The position numbers and the translations under genes were made by a program. From JBPEXY01 sp052031065 (GTDB lineage Bacteria; Pseudomonadota; Gammaproteobacteria; Immundisolibacterales; Immundisolibacteraceae), in contig JBPEXY010000125.1 of assembly GCA_052031065.1 (NCBI GenBank), positions 1-21,543 of the forward strand: a stretch of 21,543 nt of DNA, read 5' to 3'. Below the pieces are notes generated by a model, which worked only from the letters and a program-made list of their open reading frames with translations, was not told where the DNA came from and ran no database searches. How positions within the stretch are numbered: position 1 is the first letter of the stretch; each line of letters opens with the position of its first letter. Shown piece by piece: positions 16,192 through 21,543 of this stretch.

Positions 16192-16343
16192 GCGCGCCCC
16201 TGATCAGGACCATCCCAGGTTCTTTTCATAACCCGGTTAGTACAGACCTCTCACGCTAAACGCAGCCTCGGAATGCCGCCCGGTTTTCGCCGGATATCGG
16301 CCCGCCGGGGGGTCAGGCTATCGACCGATTTTCTGCACCACCG

Positions 16344-16356
16344 GCAAACGGTTTGC
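16344..16356. promoter_or_regulatory. 13-bp odd palindrome GCAAAC-G-GTTTGC in the sulP leader
   Basis: Perfect 6-bp arms surround a single central G. The half-site GCAAAC is also that of LacI/PurR-type operators (ACGCAAAC...), but those have an even centre, so the one-base insertion makes assignment to that family doubtful. It lies about 150 bp downstream of the proposed transcription start. Confidence 0.3.
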
Positions 16357-16498
16357 ACAGCGAAACCACTCTTTAAGTGTTTTACCAGCGGGGCGCTAGC
16401 TACCCACGATTGCCTGGAATCTGAACCTGCCGGGCACTTGTCTGGCGATCAGCAGAACTGTCCCAGCAGCAGCAAAAAATTACGGAACCCCGATCCAT

Positions 16499-17974
16499 AT
16501 GAAATCAATTCGACAGGAATGGTTTGCCAATATCCGCAGCGACCTGCTGGCCGGACTGGTAGTCGCCCTGGCGCTGATCCCGGAAGCAATTGCCTTTTCA
16601 ATCATTGCCGGCGTCGACCCCAAGGTGGGGCTCTACGCCTCCTTCTGCATCGCAGCAGTCATCGCCTTTGCCGGTGGCCGGCCCGGGATGATTTCCGCCG
16701 CCACCGGTGCCATGGCGCTGGTGATGGTGACCCTGGTGAAGGAGCATGGCCTGCAGTACCTGCTGGCCGCGACGGTGTTGACGGGTCTGCTGCAGATCCT
16801 CGCCGGCTGGTTGAAACTCGGTTCGCTGATGCGCTTCGTTTCACGGTCGGTAATCACCGGGTTTGTGAATGCGCTGGCGATTCTGATTTTTATGGCCCAG
16901 TTACCCGAACTCACCAACGTCACCTGGGTGGTCTATGCCATGGTCGCCGCCGGCCTTGGCATTATCTATCTGTTTCCGCTGATCACCCGCGCTGTGCCCT
17001 CGCCACTGGTGGCAATACTGGTACTGACTTCGGTCTCCATTGCGCTCGGGCTCGACATTCGCACCGTCGGCGATATGGGCCAGCTGCCAGACAGTTTGCC
17101 GATTTTCCTGCTACCGGATGTACCACTCAACCTGGAAACCCTGGCCATTATTTTGCCGGTTTCAGCAACCCTGGCGGTGGTCGGCCTGCTGGAATCAATG
17201 ATGACCGCCTCCATCGTCGATGATCTCACCGACACCAGCAGTAACAAAAACCGCGAGTGCGTCGGTCAGGGTGTGGCCAACATTACCGCCGGCTTTCTCG
17301 GTGGCATGGCCGGTTGCGCGATGATCGGCCAGTCAGTCATCAACGTTAAATCGGGCGGTCGTGGGCGGCTTTCAGCACTGGCGGCCGGGCTGTTCCTGTT
17401 AATACTGGTGGTCTTTGTTGGCGACTGGGTGGCGCTGATCCCGATGGCCGCCCTGGTAGCGGTGATGATTATGGTCTCTATCGGCACTTTCAACTGGGAT
17501 TCCATTCGTAACCTGCGTGAGCACCCGAAAAGCTCCAGCGTGGTGATGCTGGCAACGGTGGCGGTCACCGTTTCTACCCACGACCTGGCGCAAGGGGTGT
17601 TAACCGGGGTTCTGTTGTCGGGGTTTTTCTTCGCTCACAAAGTCGGGCAGATTCTGCATGTTGGCTCCATGTCTGAGCAGGAGGGCCGTATGCGCACCTA
17701 CAAGGTCACCGGACAGGTCTTTTTTGCCTCTGCCGACACCTTTGTCCGCTCCTTCGATTTTCGCGAGGTGATCGAGAAAGTGCGTATCGATGTCAGCCGC
17801 GCCCATTTCTGGGACATCACCGCCATCAGCGCCCTCGACAAGGTCGTGGTCAAGTTCCGTCGCGAGGCCACCGAAGTCGAGGTTATCGGCCTGAATGAGG
17901 CCAGCGCTACGATGGTCGACCGCTTTGCCCTGCACGACAAACCGGACGCTGTCGAACAGCTCATGGGCCATTAA
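16499..17974 (+). CDS. SulP family inorganic anion transporter with STAS domain
   Basis: This 491-residue protein begins with the SulP signature region Asp-Leu-Leu-Ala-Gly-Leu-Val-Val-Ala-Leu-Ala-Leu-Ile-Pro-Glu-Ala-Ile-Ala-Phe. A multi-helix membrane domain runs to about residue 385, and a C-terminal STAS domain (about 394-491) has Asp439-Ile-Thr441 at the position of the phosphorylatable loop in anti-sigma antagonists. SulP proteins move sulfate, bicarbonate or dicarboxylates; this one is shorter than BicA or DauA and its substrate is not readable. The ATG at 16499 has only a weak ribosome binding site. The usp gene follows 13 bp after its stop, so both are probably one transcript from the promoter at 16163-16191. 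Confidence 0.92.
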   Translation: MKSIRQEWFANIRSDLLAGLVVALALIPEAIAFSIIAGVDPKVGLYASFCIAAVIAFAGGRPGMISAATGAMALVMVTLVKEHGLQYLLAATVLTGLLQILAGWLKLGSLMRFVSRSVITGFVNALAILIFMAQLPELTNVTWVVYAMVAAGLGIIYLFPLITRAVPSPLVAILVLTSVSIALGLDIRTVGDMGQLPDSLPIFLLPDVPLNLETLAIILPVSATLAVVGLLESMMTASIVDDLTDTSSNKNRECVGQGVANITAGFLGGMAGCAMIGQSVINVKSGGRGRLSALAAGLFLLILVVFVGDWVALIPMAALVAVMIMVSIGTFNWDSIRNLREHPKSSSVVMLATVAVTVSTHDLAQGVLTGVLLSGFFFAHKVGQILHVGSMSEQEGRMRTYKVTGQVFFASADTFVRSFDFREVIEKVRIDVSRAHFWDITAISALDKVVVKFRREATEVEVIGLNEASATMVDRFALHDKPDAVEQLMGH

Positions 17975-17987
17975 CGGAGCAACTGCA

Positions 17988-18851
17988 ATGAAAGTTGAAA
18001 ACCGGGTTCTGGCCTGTGTCGACCAGTCAAAATTTGCCGAATACGTTACCGACTATGCCGCCTGGGCGGCAAAACGGCTGGATGCCCCACTGGAGTTACT
18101 GCACGCAATTAACCGTCATCCCGAACTGAGTGATAGTGATGACCATAGCGGCGCAATTGGCTTTAATGCCCAGGAAAAGCTGTTAAACCAGCTCTCTGAA
18201 GCGGATGAAGCACGCAGCAAGGCAGCGCGTGAGCAGGGCCGCCTTTTTCTCAACGACCTGCGGGAAAGGGCAGTTGCCGCCGGTGCGCCTGCGGTGGATG
18301 TCCGTCAACGCCACGGTGAGCTGACCGAAACGCTGGTGGAAGTTGAACAGACCATGCGGCTGATTGTGCTTGGCAGACGCGGTCGCTCCGCCGAAGCGAC
18401 CCAGCGTGACCTGGGGCGTAATGTGGAAAACACCGTACGCTCGCTGCGCCGCCCGATCCTCGCCGTCACCGAACCGTTTTCGCCACCGCAAAACATCATG
18501 GTCGCCTTCGACGGGGGTATGACCACGCGGCGCGGAATAGAACGCATCGCCACCAGCCCGCTGTTTCGCGACATGCCGATTCACATACTGATGTCGGGAA
18601 AAAAGAGAGCGGACGCATCGCGGCAACTGGACTGGGCGGAACAGAGACTCAGTTCGGCGGGCTTCTCGACCACGGTTGAGCTGTTGCCGGGGGACGCGGA
18701 ACGGGTTATTGGCCAGGCCATTCTCGACCGGCAGATCGACCTTCTGGTGATGGGTGCCTACAACCATTCGCCGTTACGTAGCGCCCTGTTTGGCAGTAAG
18801 ACCTCGGACCTGCTGCGCACTTCTCGCATCCCCACGCTGTTGCTACGCTAA
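17988..18851 (+). CDS. Tandem universal stress protein (UspA-type)
   Basis: The 287-residue product contains two Usp domains: about residues 1-160 (Val-Leu-Ala-Cys-Val-Asp at the start, Leu-Ile-Val-Leu-Gly-Arg-Arg-Gly near the end) and 165-287 (Ile-Met-Val-Ala-Phe-Asp-Gly, then Leu-Leu-Val-Met-Gly-Ala-Tyr). The nucleotide-binding pattern Gly-2x-Gly-9x-Gly-Ser is close but altered in domain two (Gly-Ala-Tyr-Asn ... Phe-Gly-Ser), with Asn at the second Gly; domain one is also imperfect. ATP binding is therefore possible but not assured. The ATG at 17988 has CGGAGC about 8 bases upstream; an in-frame start at 17895 lies inside sulP and is rejected. The close spacing suggests it is made with, and may regulate, the SulP transporter. 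Confidence 0.9.
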   Translation: MKVENRVLACVDQSKFAEYVTDYAAWAAKRLDAPLELLHAINRHPELSDSDDHSGAIGFNAQEKLLNQLSEADEARSKAAREQGRLFLNDLRERAVAAGAPAVDVRQRHGELTETLVEVEQTMRLIVLGRRGRSAEATQRDLGRNVENTVRSLRRPILAVTEPFSPPQNIMVAFDGGMTTRRGIERIATSPLFRDMPIHILMSGKKRADASRQLDWAEQRLSSAGFSTTVELLPGDAERVIGQAILDRQIDLLVMGAYNHSPLRSALFGSKTSDLLRTSRIPTLLLR

Positions 18852-18862
18852 ACGGCACGCAA

Positions 18863-18883
18863 CCCCCGACTGAAAAAAGGGGG
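18863..18883. terminator. Weak hairpin between usp and the MutS-like gene
   Basis: CCCCC and GGGGG pair around an 11-base loop containing six A residues, between two convergent genes. No T-run follows, so this is only a possible terminator. Confidence 0.25.
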
Positions 18884-20473
18884 CTAGGAATCAGAACCGT
18901 GGCGCAGCAACCGCAGGTAACCACCCTGATCTGCCTGGGCACGCACAACGTTGAGCACCTCCTGCTCACCCAGGCCAAGATCCTGGGCAATCTGCTCACC
19001 ATAACTGTGGGTGGCGATGCCCGGCTCAACCCGGTAGAGATAGCTCAGTTGGCCATTCTCCAAACGGGTTGCCACCTGCAGCCGTTGAACCGCTGACCAC
19101 TCATGGCCCTCTAGCGAGGCGGTCAGTTCATGCATGTGGGTAGTAAAGTAGGTCGCCGCACCAAGTAGATGAAAAGCACGTAGCAGAATCCGCGACTGGC
19201 GTTGTCCCTCATGATAATCGGTACCGCCGCAGGGTTCGTCGAGTATCACCAGACTGAGGGGGGTGGCCCGTTCAAGTATGGTACGCATTCGCCGCAGCTC
19301 GTTGCGGTAACGCCCCTCACCACGGGCAATATCATCGGCAGCGACGAAATGGGTAAAAATTACATCCACTTCACTGAAACGGGCCGACCGCGCCGGCACA
19401 TACCAGCCTTTCTGTCCGAGTAACTGGATCAGCCCCGCAGTTTTGACATAGGTGGTTTTACCGCCGTTATTGGCCCCGGTGAGCACCATCAGATTGGCGT
19501 CAGAACGCCGATCTATCGCATTGGCAACAATAGCCGGCGCTGCGCCCTGTCGCTGATCATCGACCCTCGATTTTTCAATCAGCGGATTACGCGCCGCTTC
19601 AATTTCCGCCAATCGCTGTTCGGCAGGCAAGATCTGCGGCAGGCAGATTTCTATTCCCCGCGAGCGCCAACTGTTGAAGCAGCTAGCAAAGGCGCAGTAG
19701 AGATCAACCGCAGGCATCAGCGAGACCAGATCACCGATCAACTGGTTAAAACGGTAGACAATGGCGACATATTCTCGGGAAAGAAAGTTCTGTAACAGCT
19801 GCCCCAGATGGTTGAGCCCGCCGCGCTCGCGCAAAGCCTGGCGCCGGTGCTGGGGGGACTGCTCCTCGCCCCAGGTGAGAAAACCGGGCGGTTCGGCACT
19901 GTCGCGATCATAAAGCTGTACGGTGGAAATTTCGTTCGGTACCCCCTGTTCATCAACAGTGACCCGCAGTTGCAACCCACCCAGATCGGCCATCTGCTGA
20001 ATAAACTGTTCCATCTCCACCAGCGCTTCGCTCTCCGCCAGCGCAGCCAGATAGGTTGACAGTGCCTGCAGTCCGGCTGATCTGGCCGAGGAGAACTCCG
20101 GTGGGTTGCGCACCAGGCGGACGAAATCGCGCACCATGGTCAGGCCAGTGGGCAGATCGCTGCCCCAGCCAAATTCATTGCTCTGTCGATGCAGGCGCAA
20201 CAGCACGCTGGCGAGCCGGTCGAGCTGCTCAAGCAGAAATTGCGAGCCGACCAGGTCGGCGAACAGCTCCTGTCGCCAGCGACGGGTGGGCTGGTCACAG
20301 TTCAGTTCAACCAGTGCCTGCAGCGCCAGAGAACGGCTCGCCGGGGCATTAAAGGGCGCCTGATCAAGCAGCAGCTGCAGGCCGAGGTCTTCAATGAAAG
20401 CGTGATCTGCCGGTTCGCTGAGGGACAACCCGTAGGGGTTGATCAGGTCCGGTACCTCCAGCTGTTGTGCCAC
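18884..20473 (-). CDS. MutS-like ATPase lacking the mismatch-recognition domain
   Basis: This 529-residue protein ends in a MutS-type ATPase: Walker A Gly-Ala-Asn-Asn-Gly-Gly-Lys-Thr-Thr (333-341), Walker B Leu-Val-Ile-Leu-Asp-Glu (408-413) with D-loop Gly-Gly-Thr-Asp (416-419), and Thr-Thr-His-Met-His-Glu-Leu (444-450), matching the Thr-His-Tyr-His-Glu-Leu of MutS. Residues 1-325 are helical and resemble the core/lever part (domain III). The N-terminal mismatch-binding domain with its Phe-x-Glu motif is missing, and no Smr or HNH nuclease tail is present. At 529 residues it is much shorter than MutS (about 850). It may bind branched or other DNA structures; canonical mismatch repair is unlikely. 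The GTG start has AGGAGGAG five bases upstream. It is divergent from the dehydrogenase gene. Confidence 0.88.
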   Translation of the reverse strand: MAQQLEVPDLINPYGLSLSEPADHAFIEDLGLQLLLDQAPFNAPASRSLALQALVELNCDQPTRRWRQELFADLVGSQFLLEQLDRLASVLLRLHRQSNEFGWGSDLPTGLTMVRDFVRLVRNPPEFSSARSAGLQALSTYLAALAESEALVEMEQFIQQMADLGGLQLRVTVDEQGVPNEISTVQLYDRDSAEPPGFLTWGEEQSPQHRRQALRERGGLNHLGQLLQNFLSREYVAIVYRFNQLIGDLVSLMPAVDLYCAFASCFNSWRSRGIEICLPQILPAEQRLAEIEAARNPLIEKSRVDDQRQGAAPAIVANAIDRRSDANLMVLTGANNGGKTTYVKTAGLIQLLGQKGWYVPARSARFSEVDVIFTHFVAADDIARGEGRYRNELRRMRTILERATPLSLVILDEPCGGTDYHEGQRQSRILLRAFHLLGAATYFTTHMHELTASLEGHEWSAVQRLQVATRLENGQLSYLYRVEPGIATHSYGEQIAQDLGLGEQEVLNVVRAQADQGGYLRLLRHGSDS

Positions 20474-20594
20474 CCGTTCTCCTCCTGATTTAACACCCGC
20501 TGTAACCGAAGCAGTTTAATGGCAGCGCCAGGCAGCTACCAGCCAACGGCTGCCAACGTGGCTGCAAGGTTACCCACTGGCATGGCAACCTGGA

Positions 20595-20623
20595 GTTACA
20601 GCGCCGGAGAAAATCGGTACAGT
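20595..20623 (+). promoter_or_regulatory. Candidate promoter for the short-chain dehydrogenase
   Basis: GTTACA (20595-20600, 4/6) and TACAGT (20618-20623, 4/6) are separated by 17 bp, 56 bp ahead of the start codon. An imperfect dyad, GGTTACC...GGCAACC, lies just upstream (about 20567-20590) and could be an operator. Confidence 0.4.
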
Positions 20624-20679
20624 CAGCTAACAGCGTTCATCAACCACTAGATTCCATCACTCATCAGGGGAGAGATTTC

Positions 20680-21471
20680 ATGTCATCACTGTTAACTGGC
20701 AAAACCGTCATCGTTACCGGTGCGGCCCGCGGCATCGGCCAGGCCTACTGCCAGGCACTCGCGGCGGAGGACGCTAATGTAGTGGCGGCCGACATTCTCG
20801 ATACCAGCGAAACCGTTGCCCTGATCGAAGCGGAAGGCAGCACGGGACTCGCCTGTCATCTGGATGTCTCCGATATTTCCAGTTGCGAACAGATGGCCCG
20901 AACCACCCTCGACCGTTTTGGCCGTATCGACGGGCTAATCAACAATGCGGCACTGTTCGGACCCAGTGATAAAACCAAAGGAGCCGAGCTGATGCCGTTT
21001 GACACCATCGACGAACAGGCCTGGGACAACATGATGGCGGTCAACGTCAAAGGCGCATGGAACTGCTGTAAAGCAGTGGCACCAGCAATGCGCGAACAGC
21101 AGTACGGCAAGATCATCAATATCTCGTCAAATACGGTGGCTCTGGGTGCTGCGCACCTGCTCCACTACGTGGTCAGCAAAGGCGCAGTCGCCACCCTGTC
21201 ACGCTGCCTGGCCAAAGAACTGGGGCCACAGGGAATCCGCGTCAACACTCTCTCACCAGGGTTTATTCAGTCGCAGGCTTCGATAGACATCATGGACAAA
21301 TTCGACGCTCATGCGATCACCGGAGACATGAAAGAGATCTGCGCCCTGCAGCGCGAGCAATATCCGGCGGATCTGGTAGGTACCGCAGTTTACCTCTGCT
21401 CTGAACTGAGCGATTTTGTCAGTGGCCAGACCCTCTATGTGGATGGTGGCGCCACCTTCTCGGGTATTTAA
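20680..21471 (+). CDS. Short-chain dehydrogenase/reductase (SDR family)
   Basis: This 263-residue classical SDR has the cofactor motif Thr-Gly-Ala-Ala-Arg-Gly-Ile-Gly (13-20), Asp62-Val, Asn-Asn-Ala-Ala (88-91) and the catalytic set Ser149/Ser150, Tyr163 and Lys167 (Tyr-Val-Val-Ser-Lys). The C-terminal Tyr-Val-Asp-Gly-Gly motif is intact. Asp38 after the second strand favours NAD(H) over NADP(H). It oxidises or reduces an alcohol/ketone substrate that cannot be told from sequence. The ATG is supported by GGGGAGA about 6 bases upstream. Only 72 bases remain after its stop codon, so downstream partners are outside the window. Confidence 0.92.
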   Translation: MSSLLTGKTVIVTGAARGIGQAYCQALAAEDANVVAADILDTSETVALIEAEGSTGLACHLDVSDISSCEQMARTTLDRFGRIDGLINNAALFGPSDKTKGAELMPFDTIDEQAWDNMMAVNVKGAWNCCKAVAPAMREQQYGKIINISSNTVALGAAHLLHYVVSKGAVATLSRCLAKELGPQGIRVNTLSPGFIQSQASIDIMDKFDAHAITGDMKEICALQREQYPADLVGTAVYLCSELSDFVSGQTLYVDGGATFSGI

Positions 21472-21496
21472 TAACGGGGCAATCGGAACCAGGCTG

Positions 21497-21519
21497 GCCG
21501 CGCTCCTGCTGAACGCGGC
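21497..21519. repeat. Short GC-rich hairpin after the dehydrogenase gene
   Basis: GCCGCG and CGCGGC pair around an 11-base loop, 26 bases past the stop codon. No T-run follows. It may be part of a terminator or of a downstream leader cut by the window edge. Confidence 0.3.
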
Positions 21520-21543
21520 TACCCTGATCGGGCCGGGATGGGT

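Larger units (their letters stand above)
15974..16498. other. 525-bp gene-free region with hairpins and the sulP promoter
   Basis: No plausible gene is seen here. In order it holds a 9-bp dyad (15989-16023), a terminator (16048-16072), two adjacent hairpins (16110-16132, 16134-16161), a sigma70-like promoter (16163-16191) and a leader of about 300 nt before the SulP start codon. An open frame starting at 16273 runs on through sulP in another frame and is judged spurious. Confidence 0.75.

Noticed and set aside
14996..16213. Long open frame (405 codons) on the minus strand opposite the RND permease
   Set aside because: It is antisense to a well-supported gene and its translation shows no family pattern. 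Long antisense frames are common opposite GC-rich genes. Similar frames at 11959-13023 and 12809-13804 were dropped for the same reason.
16344..16356. PurR/LacI-type operator
   Set aside because: The half-sites fit but the centre has one extra base, which breaks the strict spacing of that family. Kept only as an unassigned palindrome.
16273..17223. 316-codon plus-strand frame overlapping the start of sulP
   Set aside because: Most of it overlaps sulP in another frame and the non-overlapping part is low-quality sequence without a ribosome binding site or recognisable domain.
1..21543. CRISPR arrays, tRNA or rRNA genes, defence islands, phage genes
   Set aside because: I looked for regularly spaced repeats, tRNA T-arm motifs and phage or defence protein families on both strands and found none.

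Overview
The window reads as a chromosomal segment of a gammaproteobacterium. This rests on the gene families present (a DUF899 thioredoxin-like protein, a MexI/AcrB-class RND pump, a SulP–tandem Usp pair, a stand-alone MutS-like ATPase) and on clean AGGAG-type ribosome binding sites. Coding DNA looks GC-rich and a few intergenic patches are clearly AT-rich. I cannot name the genus from the sequence. There is no rRNA, tRNA, CRISPR array or intact mobile element; the only sign of mobility is a short stop-containing remnant of an IS5-like transposase.

Region 1 (1–5313): an exported SH3-like protein, the transposase scar, then a 1436-residue membrane protein with no function I recognise. The large protein appears to be an internal tandem duplication: each half has a signal-peptide-like segment, beta-rich extracytoplasmic modules and a cluster of membrane helices. 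It is the most unusual object in the window. Region 2 (5424–7221): a hairpin between convergent genes, a VOC/glyoxalase-fold protein, a small lipoprotein with its own hairpin, and a MAPEG membrane protein with a textbook intrinsic terminator. Region 3 (7456–10864): an EamA/DMT transporter, a Na/Pi-cotransporter-family protein with a C-terminal helical regulatory domain, and a convergent DUF899 protein.

Region 4 (11044–16072): a MarR regulator, an RND periplasmic adaptor and an RND inner-membrane permease, all on the plus strand, closed by a hairpin-plus-T-tract terminator. No outer-membrane channel gene accompanies them, so the pump presumably borrows a TolC-type partner encoded elsewhere. 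A short dyad next to a possible -10 element ahead of marR is a candidate autoregulatory operator.

Region 5 (15974–18851): a 525-bp gap holding four hairpins/dyads and a good sigma70-like promoter, then a SulP anion transporter with a STAS domain and, 13 bp later, a tandem universal stress protein. These two are probably one operon with a leader of about 300 nt. Region 6 (18884–21543): a minus-strand MutS-like ATPase lacking the mismatch-recognition domain, divergent from a short-chain dehydrogenase that ends just before the window edge.
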